The notes beneath the pieces are model-generated. The model saw nothing but the letters and a program-made list of their open reading frames with translations. It had not been told where the DNA came from and did not search any database. 38,282 bases of DNA from Zoogloea sp. (GTDB lineage: Bacteria; Pseudomonadota; Gammaproteobacteria; Burkholderiales; Rhodocyclaceae): positions 1-38,282 of the forward strand of contig JAFLDU010000012.1 in NCBI GenBank assembly GCA_017309145.1, written 5' to 3'. Shown one piece after another: positions 10,526-19,301 of this stretch; position 1 is the first letter of the stretch; each line of letters starts with the position of its first letter. Made by a program: the position numbers and the translations under genes.

Positions 10526-12553
10526 TCAATCCAGCCTGAAGCGGCCGATGTCCTGCTCCAGGTGGGCGGCCAGGTCCTTCAGTTGGCCGGCGGTGTGGGC
10601 GGTGGCCTGGGAGTGGGCGCTGTTCTGCTCAGCCATCTGGGCGATCCCCTCGACCCGCCGGGCGATCTCGGTGCTGGCGGCGCTCTGCTCGCGCAGGGCA
10701 TCGCTGATCTCGTTGATGGCGTCCACCGTGCGCCCGGCGCCATCGCGGATCTGGCTGATGGCATCGCCGGCGCGGCCGGCCCGCTCGACGCCTTCGCCGA
10801 CCCGGGTCACGCCTTCTTCCATGGCCAGCACCGCGTCCCGGGCGCCGTCCTGGATGCCGCCGATCATGTCGGCGATTTCGCGGGTGGATTGGGCGGTGCG
10901 CTCCGCCAGCTTGCGCACTTCGTCGGCCACGACGGCAAAGCCGCGGCCCTGTTCGCCAGCGCGGGCGGCTTCGATGGCAGCATTGAGGGCCAGCAGGTTG
11001 GTCTGGTCGGCGATCTCCTTGATGGTGCCGACGATGGCGGAGATCTGGGAGGAGTGGGCCCCCAGCCTGCGCACGATGTCGGCGGATCGGCGCACCACCT
11101 CGGAGATGCTGTTGATGTCGGTGAGGGTCTGGCGGACGACCTCACCGCCTTCACTGGATAGGCGCCCGGCCTCGCCGGCCTCCGACTGGGCATCGCGGGC
11201 ATTGTTCGAGATGTGATTGATGCCGACGGTCATTTCCTCGACGGCGGCGGCCATGGCGGTGGCGGCATCGCTTTGCCCGGCTGAGCCGTGGGCGACCTCA
11301 TGGGAGGCGCCGGCGAGCTGATCGGCGGCCGTGGTCAGCTGGTCGGCAGTCTGGCGTGCCCCGCGGAGCAGGCTTGCGATGGAACTGCTCATCCGGTTGA
11401 AGGCGCCGGCGACCCGCTGCAGCTCGTCGTGGGTGTCGAGCTCGACCTTGACCGTCAGCTCGCCATCGGCCACCTGCTCGGCGCTGCGGGCGAGGGCGGC
11501 CACGGCGCCGCCGATGGCTGCCGCCACCCCCGTCAGCAGATAGACGACGAGCAGGGAGATGCCGGTCGCCGCGGCGATGGACACGCTGAAGCTGCGCAGC
11601 AGGCGTGCTTCGCGTTCGGCCAACAGTGTCTCCAGTTCGGGCAGGAAGCGCTCGAAGGCGTTGCGGTAGAGGGCGTCGATGGTGGCGGTGCTGCGGGCAA
11701 CCCATTCATCGGGGGGCGTCTCGTAGCGCCCTGCCAGGATATCGTTGCGGATGGTCTGATTCAGCCAGGCGATCTGGGGCCCGGTGTCCTGCTCCAGGCG
11801 GGTCACACTGGCCTGGATGTCGGGGTGGCCCGCACTGGCCTTGAGCAGCTTGTGGATCACGTAGCGGTAGCGCGATTCACTGGTCACCAGAAGAGCGGTG
11901 AGTTCCTCCCGGTCCTTTTCGGAGGCGGCCTTGGTGCTGAGCAGGTGATTGCCCATGGCGCGCATGCGGCCGATGCGCTCGATCACATCCGGGAGGTTGG
12001 CCAGGGTTGCGTCGATCATGAAGAAGCTGTCTGCCTCCATGTCAAGCAGCAGGCCGGAGGCGGTCAGCAGCGCATCCAGGTGTTCGAGTATCTGCTCGAT
12101 GAGTTTGCGGTGGGCCAGGCGGTTGGCGGTGGCCTCCATCTTCCCGCCCTCACTGACCAGGCTGCTCCAGTCCTGGCGGATCGCCTGCGCGGCGGGGAGG
12201 ACGGACTGGAGCGCGGGGGCGCCGCGCATCCGTGCATCGGCCTCTTCGAGTGAGGCCCGGGCCTGCCTTGCGAGGGTGTCGGCCCGGGGCTGCAGGTCGG
12301 GGCGGCCCGACAGGATGCCGACCATCAGCCCGCGGTGTTGCTGGATGTCGTGCAGGGCGTGCAGGGTTGGCACGACCACCTGGAGTCCGGCCAGCTCCTC
12401 GCGGGTGGTCCTGACCTCACTCCACAGTTTGATGCCGAGTGCGCCGCCGAGGCCGCCCAGGGCCAGTATCAGGAACAGGCTGATCAGGGTGAATTTGCCG
12501 CGGAAGGACAGGCGGTTCAGCACGCTGATGGCGGGAGCGAGGAAGGTGTTCAT
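10526..12553 (-). CDS. Methyl-accepting chemotaxis protein with a large helical sensor domain
   Basis: Membrane chemoreceptor of 675 residues. TM1 is at about residues 22-44, followed by a periplasmic helical sensor of about 265 residues that begins with a nitrate/nitrite-sensor-like stretch ([17 protein letters not shown]). TM2 at about 312-340 is followed by HAMP and a full signalling hairpin with the conserved tip ([34 protein letters not shown], of which I cite only the family tip region). No CheR-docking pentapeptide is visible at the C-terminus. The ATG at 12553 gives a clean N-terminal membrane anchor; the frame continues upstream into the preceding gene and is rejected there. Ligand unknown; the NIT-like assignment is tentative. 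Confidence 0.9.
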   Translation of the reverse strand: MNTFLAPAISVLNRLSFRGKFTLISLFLILALGGLGGALGIKLWSEVRTTREELAGLQVVVPTLHALHDIQQHRGLMVGILSGRPDLQPRADTLARQARASLEEADARMRGAPALQSVLPAAQAIRQDWSSLVSEGGKMEATANRLAHRKLIEQILEHLDALLTASGLLLDMEADSFFMIDATLANLPDVIERIGRMRAMGNHLLSTKAASEKDREELTALLVTSESRYRYVIHKLLKASAGHPDIQASVTRLEQDTGPQIAWLNQTIRNDILAGRYETPPDEWVARSTATIDALYRNAFERFLPELETLLAEREARLLRSFSVSIAAATGISLLVVYLLTGVAAAIGGAVAALARSAEQVADGELTVKVELDTHDELQRVAGAFNRMSSSIASLLRGARQTADQLTTAADQLAGASHEVAHGSAGQSDAATAMAAAVEEMTVGINHISNNARDAQSEAGEAGRLSSEGGEVVRQTLTDINSISEVVRRSADIVRRLGAHSSQISAIVGTIKEIADQTNLLALNAAIEAARAGEQGRGFAVVADEVRKLAERTAQSTREIADMIGGIQDGARDAVLAMEEGVTRVGEGVERAGRAGDAISQIRDGAGRTVDAINEISDALREQSAASTEIARRVEGIAQMAEQNSAHSQATAHTAGQLKDLAAHLEQDIGRFRLD

Positions 12554-12570
12554 TGGGATACCTGCGGCGG

Positions 12571-12653
12571 ATCGGTTCGGGGAGGAGACGCAGGGCCTGG
12601 GAAGCGGCCTTTGTGTTCGGAACCGATTCTCCGGGCGGCACCCGGTCGGGTGC
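12571..12653. repeat. Hairpins in the gap between the GGDEF-EAL gene and the chemoreceptor
   Basis: The 130-bp gap holds GCACCC-GGTC-GGGTGC (12638-12653), 31 bases past the GGDEF-EAL stop, and a wider inverted repeat, ATCGGTTC (12571-12578) with GAACCGAT (12620-12627). Neither is followed by a T-run, so they may be weak termination or 5'-leader structure for the chemoreceptor mRNA. Confidence 0.35.
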
Positions 12654-12683
12654 ATTGACCCGTGACAAGAATCGAGGGGGCAA

Positions 12684-14780
12684 TCAGACCGGGCGGCCGG
12701 ACAGGAGGAGCGAGGCTGCAGCGTCCGGGGAGAGCGGCCGCGAGAAATGGTAGCCCTGCGCATAGGGGCAGCCCATGGCGCGCAAGGCATCGACCTGGGC
12801 CGGCGATTCCGTGCCTTCGGCAATGACTTCCAGGCGCAGGGCCCGGCCCAGGTTGAGGATGGCACGGACGATCTCGGTACCCTCCCGGGTGATTCCCAGC
12901 CCGTGGATGAAGGACTGGTCGATCTTCAGACAGTCGATCGGGAAGCGTTGCAGGTAGCTGAGGGACGAGTAGCCGGTGCCGAAGTCGTCGATGCTCACCT
13001 GGATCCCCATCGCCCGCAGCCGGCTCAGCTTGGCCAGGGCCAGTTGGGCGTTGACCATCAGCACGCTCTCGGTGATTTCCAGTTTGAGGCAGGCGGCGGG
13101 CAAGCCGGTTTCGGCCAGGGCATCGGCCACCTGGTCCACCAGGCCTTCCTCGGAGAACTGGCGGGCCGACAGGTTGACCCCCACCGTGAGGTCCGCCAGC
13201 TGTGGCGCCCGGGTCTGCCATTCCCGCAGCTGGCGGCAGGCCTCGTGGATGGCCCAGCGGCCGATCGCCAGGATCAGCCCGGTCTCCTCGGCGAGGGGGA
13301 TGAACTCGGCGGGGGAGACGATGCCGTGCTCGCCCCGGGGCCAGCGGATCAGGGCTTCGAAGCCGGCTATGTGGCCGCTGTCGAGGGCGATCACCGGTTG
13401 GTAGTGGAGAACGAAGTCCTGTCGATCGATGGCCCGGCGGAGCTTGCTTTCCATGTCGAGGGCGGCCACCGCCCGGTGGTGCATGTCGGCATCGAACAGG
13501 GCGTAGCAGGCCTTGCCGTCGGCTTTCGCGCGATACATGGCGGTGTCGGCGTCGCGCAGCAGCTCATCCGGGTGGCGGTAGCCGGGGCCGGACAGGGCGA
13601 TGCCGATGCTGCAGTTCATGAACAGCTCGTAGGCATCGATCACGAAGGGGGTGGCGAACTGGCGCTGGATCCGGTCGGCCACGCGGATGGCGTCGGTGGC
13701 GTCTTCGATGTCTTCCAGCAACAGCACGAACTCGTCGCCGCCCAGCCGCGCCAGGGTGTCGTTGGGTCGGCAGCACAGGCCGAGGCGGCGTCCGCATTCG
13801 ATCAGCAGGCGGTCGCCGGTGGTGTGGCCGAGGCTGTCGTTGACGTTCTTGAAACGGTCCAGGTCGAGGAACAGTACCGCAAAGTAGCGCTCCGGCTGGC
13901 GCTGCTGCCGTTCGATGGCCTGGTGCAGGCGGTGGGTGATCAGGTTGCGGTTGGACAGGCCGGTGAGGCCGTCCCGTAGGGCGTCCTTGAGCAGGCGCTC
14001 TTCGGCCTGCTTGCGGGCGTGGATGTCGGTCTGCGAGCCGGCCATGCGCAGTGGCTGGCCGTCCTTGTCATGCACTGCCATGCCCCGGCACAGCATCCAG
14101 CGCCAGCTGCCATCCCGGGTGCGGATGCGGTATTCGGCGTGCAGTGGTGGGGCGGTGGCCTGCTGGTGATGACGCAGCTCGGCGCGGAAGGCGTCGATAT
14201 CGTCCGGATGGATCCGCGACAGCCAGTCCTCCGGTCGGTTGCCGATCGCCCCGTCGTCCAGGCCCAGCATGGCCTTCCAACGTGGCGAGAAATAGGCCAG
14301 GCCGGTCTGAAGGCTCCAGTCCCACAGGCCGTCGTTGGCGCCGGCCGCCGCCAGGGCGTAGCGCTCTTCGCTCTCGCGCAGGGCCCGCTCGGCCTCCTTG
14401 CGCTCCATGGCGTAGCGCATGGCGCGCAGCAGCAGGTTGCTGTTCACCTCGCCCTTGATCAGGTAGTCCTGGGCGCCGGTCTTGACCGCATGGAGCGCCA
14501 TCACCTCGTCGTCGGTGCCGGTGAGCACGATGATGGGCACCTGGGGGGCATGGGCGAACATGGTGCAGAAGGTCTCCATGCCCAGGCTGTCGGGCAGGGA
14601 CAGGTCGAGCAGCACCACCCCGATGTCGCCGCTGGAGAGCATGTCCAGCCCGTCCGACAGCCGGTCGGCGCGCCACAACCGGAAGTGGTCGCCGTTGGCG
14701 TCGGCGAGCATCTCCTGGATCAGGCGGGCATCGCCGGGGTTGTCCTCGACGAGCAGCACGTTGGACATCATTGCCTCCAT
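12684..14780 (-). CDS. REC-PAS-GGDEF-EAL cyclic-di-GMP signalling protein
   Basis: A response regulator probably making and/or degrading cyclic di-GMP. The 698-residue order is: receiver domain about 6-130 with phospho-acceptor Asp59 ([10 protein letters not shown]); PAS/PAC about 138-265 ([16 protein letters not shown]); GGDEF about 275-440 with an intact RLGGDEF; and EAL about 450-690 with intact [15 protein letters not shown] and [11 protein letters not shown]. Both catalytic signatures look complete, so net activity cannot be predicted. No transmembrane segment is seen. Its ATG overlaps the stop of the preceding CheY-like gene by one base (TGATG), so it is translated in an operon with the kinase and receiver genes upstream, which probably phosphorylate it. 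Confidence 0.94.
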   Translation of the reverse strand: MEAMMSNVLLVEDNPGDARLIQEMLADANGDHFRLWRADRLSDGLDMLSSGDIGVVLLDLSLPDSLGMETFCTMFAHAPQVPIIVLTGTDDEVMALHAVKTGAQDYLIKGEVNSNLLLRAMRYAMERKEAERALRESEERYALAAAGANDGLWDWSLQTGLAYFSPRWKAMLGLDDGAIGNRPEDWLSRIHPDDIDAFRAELRHHQQATAPPLHAEYRIRTRDGSWRWMLCRGMAVHDKDGQPLRMAGSQTDIHARKQAEERLLKDALRDGLTGLSNRNLITHRLHQAIERQQRQPERYFAVLFLDLDRFKNVNDSLGHTTGDRLLIECGRRLGLCCRPNDTLARLGGDEFVLLLEDIEDATDAIRVADRIQRQFATPFVIDAYELFMNCSIGIALSGPGYRHPDELLRDADTAMYRAKADGKACYALFDADMHHRAVAALDMESKLRRAIDRQDFVLHYQPVIALDSGHIAGFEALIRWPRGEHGIVSPAEFIPLAEETGLILAIGRWAIHEACRQLREWQTRAPQLADLTVGVNLSARQFSEEGLVDQVADALAETGLPAACLKLEITESVLMVNAQLALAKLSRLRAMGIQVSIDDFGTGYSSLSYLQRFPIDCLKIDQSFIHGLGITREGTEIVRAILNLGRALRLEVIAEGTESPAQVDALRAMGCPYAQGYHFSRPLSPDAAASLLLSGRPV

Positions 14781-15226
14781 CAGCGGGCTCCGCAGGGCAG
14801 GGTGACGGTGCGCATCCAGAAGGCGTCGATGACCTTCACCGTCTCGATGAAGCGGTCGAAATCCACCGGCTTGGTGATGAAGCAGGCGGCCTGCAACAGG
14901 TAGGCCTTCTGCACGTCCTGCTCGGCCCGCGAGGTGGTCAGCACCACCACTGGAATGTGCATCAGCGCCGGGTCGGACTTGATTGCGGCCAGCACCTCAC
15001 GGCCGTCCATGCGCGGCAGGTTGAGGTCGAGCAGGATCAGGTCGGGCAGGGGCTTGCCCGCATGGATGCCTTCGCCGCGCAGGTAGGCCAGGGCCTCGAC
15101 CCCGTCCCGTGCCACGTCGAAGGGGCTGTCGACCCGGTTGTCCTTGAAGGCCTCGATGGTGAGGCGGATGTCGCCCGGGTTGTCCTCGACGAGGAGGATG
15201 CTAATGGGCCGTTGATGCTCCGGCAT
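14780..15226 (-). CDS. Single-domain response regulator (Rcp1/CheY-like)
   Basis: A 148-residue stand-alone receiver domain. The acidic pocket is VEDNPGD (residues 13-19), the phospho-acceptor is Asp67 (LILLDLNLPRMDG), with the conserved Thr in VVLTTS and Lys in FITKPVDF. No output domain is present, so it probably acts as a phosphate relay or by protein contact. It resembles the Rcp1 type that partners bacteriophytochrome-like kinases. The start at 15226 has GAGGAG 7 bases upstream; the longer in-frame start at 15295 has no such support. It overlaps the upstream kinase gene by 26 bp and the downstream GGDEF-EAL gene by 1 bp. Confidence 0.93.
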   Translation of the reverse strand: MPEHQRPISILLVEDNPGDIRLTIEAFKDNRVDSPFDVARDGVEALAYLRGEGIHAGKPLPDLILLDLNLPRMDGREVLAAIKSDPALMHIPVVVLTTSRAEQDVQKAYLLQAACFITKPVDFDRFIETVKVIDAFWMRTVTLPCGAR

Positions 15227-16544
15227 GGGCAGGCTCCTCACGATCCGGCAGGGTGAAGCTGAAGGTGGCGCCCTGACCGGGCGTCGAGACGACACCGATC
15301 TGGCCGCCGTGGCGTTCGACGATCTTCTTGCAGATGGCCAGGCCGATGCCGGTGCCCGGATACTCGCTGGCCGTGTGCAGGCGCTGGAAGATCACGAAGA
15401 TGCGCTCGGCGTAGCGGGCGTCGATGCCGATGCCCTGGTCGCTGACGGCGATCTGCCAGGCGCCGGGCCGGCGTTCTGCGGCAACGCGTATCAGCGGGCG
15501 GGCGTCACCCCGGAACTTGATGGCGTTGCCCACCAGGTTCTGCAGCAGCAGTTCGATCTGGGTGGCGTCGGCGTGCACCACCGGCAAGGGGGTATGGCTG
15601 ATGTCGGCTCCGCTCTCCTCGATGGCCGCGCGCAGGTTGGTCTGCACCCGCGCCATCACATCCTCCAGGGAGACCGGCTGGAAGCCTTTGCCACGGCTGC
15701 CCACCCGGGAGAAGGCCAGCAGGTCGTTGATGAGGCGCTGCATGCGCAGTGCGCCATCGACGATGAAGCCCATGAATTCGTCCGCATCGCTGTCGAGGCG
15801 GGATCGGTAGCGTTTGTTGAGCAACTGGGTATAGCTGGCGACCATGCGTAGGGGCTCTTGCAGGTCGTGGGAGGCCACCGAGGCAAACTGCTCCAGGTCG
15901 GCGTTGGAACGGGCCAGCTCGCGGGCCTGTTCGGCCAGACGGGTCTCGGCCCGGCGCCGCTCCTGGATCTCGAGCTGCAGCTGGGCGTTGCGCTCCTCGA
16001 GCTCGGCGGTGCGCTCGCGCACCCGGTTCTCGAGCTCGTCGTGGGCTTCGCGCAGCAGGTGTTCGGCAGCACGCCTCTCGGTCACGTCGCGCAGGATCAC
16101 GGTGAAGACCAAGCCATCCCGGTCACGGAACTTGGAGATCGAGGCTTCGGCCGGAAACTCGCTGCCATCCCGGCGACGCCCGTAGATCTCACCGCGCTGG
16201 GCCATCATGCGCGAGGCCTCCGGGGCGGCAGCGAAGTCCCGCACCTGGCCGCCGTGGCGGGCCACGAAGCGCTCCGGGATCAGACGGTTCAGGGGCTGGC
16301 CGAGGATCTCTTCCTCACGGTAGCCGAAGATGCGCTGGGCGCCCCGGTTGAACAGCGTGATCGCCTGGGATTCATCGATCGAAATGATGGCGTCGTTGGC
16401 GTTGGCGAGGATTTCGTCGAAGCGGGGGTCGGCAATGCGCACGGTGCGCACCGGCGCGATGGCGTCAGGCGTGGAGTTTGCGGGGGCAGGGGGGCGGACC
16501 GGGGGTGAGTGGCTCACGGGAGGCTCCGGAAACGTCTCGTCCAA
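15201..16544 (-). CDS. PAS-domain sensor histidine kinase
   Basis: Soluble two-component kinase of 447 residues. A PAS domain spans about residues 40-160 (ANANDAIISIDESQAITLFN, then GRRRDGSEFPAEASIS), followed by a coiled coil at about 160-218, a HisKA dimerisation domain with phospho-acceptor His226 (SVASHDLQEPLRMVASYTQLL), and a HATPase domain at about 325-437 with N box LLQNLVGNAIKF and G boxes DQGIGID and GTGIGLAICKKIVE. No membrane segment or chromophore Cys is obvious; the PAS ligand is unknown. It is the first gene of the cluster kinase - receiver - REC-PAS-GGDEF-EAL, suggesting that one kinase feeds two receivers. It stops with a TAG inside the next gene. Confidence 0.93.
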   Translation of the reverse strand: MDETFPEPPVSHSPPVRPPAPANSTPDAIAPVRTVRIADPRFDEILANANDAIISIDESQAITLFNRGAQRIFGYREEEILGQPLNRLIPERFVARHGGQVRDFAAAPEASRMMAQRGEIYGRRRDGSEFPAEASISKFRDRDGLVFTVILRDVTERRAAEHLLREAHDELENRVRERTAELEERNAQLQLEIQERRRAETRLAEQARELARSNADLEQFASVASHDLQEPLRMVASYTQLLNKRYRSRLDSDADEFMGFIVDGALRMQRLINDLLAFSRVGSRGKGFQPVSLEDVMARVQTNLRAAIEESGADISHTPLPVVHADATQIELLLQNLVGNAIKFRGDARPLIRVAAERRPGAWQIAVSDQGIGIDARYAERIFVIFQRLHTASEYPGTGIGLAICKKIVERHGGQIGVVSTPGQGATFSFTLPDREEPAHAGASTAH

Positions 16545-16965
16545 GTCTGGTCGTCGGGTGCCAGGCTTTCAACCATGAAGGAAGTAGGGTCGAAGCACGC
16601 TCAGGCCCGGGGCCGGTCGGCTCGGGAGGGGTACTCAGCCGGGATTTTTCCGGCTCCTGCCCATATTGCCGGTATTCAGTAATAACCCAGGACCGCTTTT
16701 TTGTTCTTGCTAGTGCTAGGGTTTAATCGCTACATTTCAGCCGCCGGGCCTTCCGTTTCGCAGCCGATCGGAGCCAGTTTCCGAATCGCCCGCGGTGGTC
16801 CGGCAGGAGACACCATTCAAGTCAATACAACGAGGCCCCGGAAACGGACGCCCCCGCCTGGCGGGGCGGATGCCGTCATCCGGGCCCAATCGATTTGGCC
16901 TGCTAATTGCTGATGCACGGCATGCAGGAATGAATCCGTCTTGAATGGCCGAAATGCGCGCGAAT
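16545..16965. other. Non-coding stretch between the kinase operon and the AraC regulator
   Basis: No convincing gene on either strand. It holds a hairpin AGCCGG-GATTTTT-CCGGCT (16637-16655) and a GC-rich inverted repeat CCCCGCC/GGCGGGG around 16852-16866, neither followed by a T-run. It presumably contains the leftward promoter of the kinase operon, but I cannot point to convincing -35/-10 boxes. Confidence 0.5.
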
Positions 16966-17000
16966 CATCCGGATACGGCAATGGCTATCCGGATACTGCA
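16966..17000 (-). promoter_or_regulatory. Pair of XylS/AraC-type boxes upstream of the intact AraC regulator
   Basis: On the minus strand, 17000-16986 reads TGCA-GTATCC-GGATA, an exact match to the XylS-family box TGCA-N6-GGNTA. A second copy at 16980-16966 reads TGCC-GTATCC-GGATG, exactly 20 bp (two helical turns) away. They lie 55-89 bp before the regulator's ATG but point away from it, which fits autorepression or a leftward promoter. Confidence 0.65.
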
Positions 17001-17054
17001 GTCCTTCGTGAACATTTCGGTGCGTAACGCCTTGGAATTGTGCAGGAGGACACG

Positions 17055-18080
17055 ATGCAACTGGATCAACCCGCGTTGCCGGGAAGCGGCCGTTTCGGCG
17101 AGATGGCGCTGTTCGCACCGGAAACCCAGCTCTTTTTGCTGAACGGCACCGAGGGTGTCCGGGAAGAGGTGGGCAAGGTCTTCAAGCCCCACGACCTGAA
17201 GCCCGTGCGTGAAGGCGAGAGCGTCAGCGCCAGCATGCATCATGTGCGACGTGGCCGCCTGTCCCTGAGCCGCCTCGAGTACGGTACCGAGGTGAGCATC
17301 GATCCGGGTCGGCTGGAGAACTTCTACCTGGTCCAGATGCCGGTCCGTGGTGCTGCGGCGATCCACTGCGGGGGACACCACTTCGAGTCGGCACCCGGCC
17401 TGGCCTCGCTGATCTCGCCGGGGCTGCCGCTGAGCATGCGCTGGCAGCCGGATTCGCCGCAGATCGTGCTGCGCATCGACCGGGACGACGTGCTCTTCCA
17501 TTGCCGTCAGCACCTGGGCGAGGCCTGCGACCGGGCCCCCGAGTTTTGTCCGGAGCTCGATCTGACTCGCAGCGGCGGGGCCTATTTCGCCCAGCTGTTG
17601 GGCCTGTTGGTGGATGCCATCGGGCGGGATGACCATCCCATCCACCAGCCGCTGGTGCTCAAGCAGTTCGAGTCCACCCTGATCAATGCACTGCTCTACG
17701 GGGTGCCCAGCACGGTCAGCGACCTGCTGGCGGGCAATACCGACAAGGGCGCTTCGCCGTATTACGTGAAGCGGGCCGAGGAGTACATCCGGGCCCATCT
17801 CAACGAGCCTCTGAGCATCGAGATGCTGGCGGAGCACGCCGGGGTCAGCGTGCGCACGCTGTTTTCCGGGTTCCGCAACTTCCGGGGCGCCAGCCCCATG
17901 ACCTACCTGCGCAACCTCCGCCTCGACAAGGTCCGCCAGGAGCTGACCAGCCGCGAACACGCCTCCGTCACCGACGTGGCCTTCCGCTGGGGTTTCAGCC
18001 ACCTGGGGCGCTTTGCCCAGGAGTACAAGCGCCGCTTCGGCGAATCCCCCTCGGCGACCCTGCGTTACCGTCCCAACTGA
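17055..18080 (+). CDS. AraC/XylS-family regulator, probable activator of the ant/iif genes
   Basis: A 341-residue transcription factor with an N-terminal AraC-binding-like (cupin) effector domain at about residues 40-215 and a C-terminal double helix-turn-helix at about 235-340 (LSIEMLAEHAGVSVRTLFSGF and DVAFRWGFSHLGRFAQEYKRRFGESPS). Regulators of this type control benzoate, anthranilate and carbazole dioxygenase operons (BenR, AntR, AndR, CbdS). The ATG at 17055 follows a perfect AGGAGGA; an in-frame GTG at 17040 would place the ribosome site inside the coding region. XylS-type boxes occur before this gene, before antA and before the iifA-like gene, so it is the likely regulator of all three. 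Effector (anthranilate or an indole product) is inferred. Confidence 0.88.
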   Translation: MQLDQPALPGSGRFGEMALFAPETQLFLLNGTEGVREEVGKVFKPHDLKPVREGESVSASMHHVRRGRLSLSRLEYGTEVSIDPGRLENFYLVQMPVRGAAAIHCGGHHFESAPGLASLISPGLPLSMRWQPDSPQIVLRIDRDDVLFHCRQHLGEACDRAPEFCPELDLTRSGGAYFAQLLGLLVDAIGRDDHPIHQPLVLKQFESTLINALLYGVPSTVSDLLAGNTDKGASPYYVKRAEEYIRAHLNEPLSIEMLAEHAGVSVRTLFSGFRNFRGASPMTYLRNLRLDKVRQELTSREHASVTDVAFRWGFSHLGRFAQEYKRRFGESPSATLRYRPN

Positions 18081-18081
18081 T

Positions 18082-18101
18082 CCCGGCGGTGAGCCGCCGG
18101 G
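18082..18101. terminator. GC-rich hairpin between two convergent AraC-type genes
   Basis: CCCGGCGG-TGAG-CCGCCGGG is a perfect 8-bp stem with a 4-base loop, placed 1 bp after the stop of the intact regulator and 11 bp from the stop of the broken one. There is no T-run on either side, so it would be a weak or factor-assisted bidirectional terminator. Confidence 0.5.
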
Positions 18102-18112
18102 GGCCACGTCGT

Positions 18113-19093
18113 TCAATGTCGCCGGCCAAGGGTCTCGGAGGGGGATTCGCCATAGCGTGCCCGGTATTCGCTGGCAAACCGGCCGAAGTGGTTGAATCCC
18201 CAGTCCAGGGCCACGCTCGACACGCTTGCCCCGGGCGGTGCCTTCAGCAGGGTGGCGCGGGCCCCTTCCAGGCGGCAGTGTTTCAGGAAGGCCATCGGCG
18301 TGAAGCCCGTGTGGCTGCGGAAGGTGTCGTAGAGCTTCTGGCGTGACACGCCGGCCACCCCCTCGATGTCTTCCAGGCGCAGGTCCTGCCGTGCGTTGTC
18401 CACGATGAAGCGATAGGCCCGCCGCACATACTCCGGGCTGTGCGGCGTCGCCTCGTCGCGCAGTTCCGCCGAGTAGTTGTTCGGCTGGGCGAGGAGCAGG
18501 GCCTTGATCAGCAGGAGCTCCATGTCCCGCGCCAGATCGGGCAGCAGGTAGAGCGGCCCCAGGGTGCTCCAGTCGTCGAACAGGCGCTGGGCCATGCGCC
18601 ACCAGGCGGCCACGGCACCCTGCCGCAGGTCCATCTGCGGATCGAACAGGAGCGCTTCCGTGGCTGGGCGGTGCAGCAGACTCTCCAGCACTTGCCTGAC
18701 CGAATCGCGGCGTATTGCCACCTGCAGCTTGCGGCAGGCGCCGGCCATGTCGAGCTCCTAGTCGGCGAAGGGGGACACCACCAGGCCGATGCCCGGGTTG
18801 GACTCCCGCCGCTCACCGCGGCTGCGCAGCACCTGATAGCCCTCCAGGGGCAGGCTCAGGCTGTAGGCGTCGAGCTGGATGCTGCGCTCGACGCCGATGG
18901 TCACGTCGGTGCCGTAGCGGATCTGGCCGAGCACGGTGGACAGGCCGGGGAGTCGGACGGCCTCATGCACGAAGTGGAGCTTGCCGGTGCGCCGCGATTC
19001 GAGCTGGTGGGGGCCGCAGATGCGGGACATCCAGCTGCGTGCGTCGTCGACTCCGTCATGGACGGCGTGCAGTTCGGGCTGGCTGGGGGGCAT
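18113..19093 (-). pseudogene. AraC-family regulator (AndR-like) interrupted by one in-frame TAG
   Basis: Two pieces lie in the same frame on the minus strand, separated only by a TAG at 18760-18758. The first (19093 to the TAG) is the start of an AraC-binding-like domain (DDARSWMSRICGPHQLESRR, then SIQLDAYSLSLPLEGYQV, ending SPFAD). The second continues it and ends in a complete AraC helix-turn-helix (IEGVAGVSRQKLYDTFRSHTG). Alignment with the neighbouring intact regulator runs through the stop without a gap (SPGLPLSMRW against SPFAD-stop-ELDM). The start at 19093 follows GAGGAG; 19126 is an alternative. The gene is divergent from antA, the usual place for its specific regulator. Either a nonsense allele or a sequence error. 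Confidence 0.82.
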
Positions 19094-19162
19094 GCGGAAT
19101 CTCCTCGGGGACGTCTTGCTGTCCATTCTGGGAGGCTGCCGGGGGGCTTTCTAGCCGCGGAG

Positions 19163-19199
19163 TGCAACGTCCTGCGCGTTCGGCTGCAGTGTCCGGCCA
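19163..19199 (+). promoter_or_regulatory. XylS-type boxes in the antA promoter region
   Basis: 19185-19199 reads TGCA-GTGTCC-GGCCA, one base off the XylS-type box TGCA-N6-GGNTA. A weaker copy, TGCA-ACGTCC-TGCGC, begins 22 bp upstream at 19163. Both point toward antA. The core GTGTCCGG resembles the GTATCCGG core of the boxes at 16966-17000. A hairpin GCGGAG/CTCCGC (19257-19262 and 19271-19276) lies in the leader before antA. Confidence 0.6.
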
Positions 19200-19301
19200 A
19201 TGTGTAAAAAATTGGATCGCGTTCGCAGAGTTTCTGGCTAGTGGGGGGAGGTGGCGGCGGAGTTCAATGGCTCCGCACCCCCAACCCACAAGGACAACTC
19301 A

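Noticed and set aside
16637..16655. AGCCGG/CCGGCT hairpin as an intrinsic terminator
   Set aside because: The T bases are in the loop, no T-run follows on either strand, and no gene ends nearby.
16965..18602. 545-codon minus-strand open frame opposite the intact AraC gene
   Set aside because: It is antisense to a well-supported regulator with a perfect ribosome site, has low-complexity Gly/Ala/Arg composition and resembles no family I know.
18758..18760. TAG read as a sense codon (amber reassignment) to rescue the AraC gene
   Set aside because: TAG serves as the genuine stop of the kinase (15201-15203) and the channel gene (30267-30269), so general reassignment does not fit.
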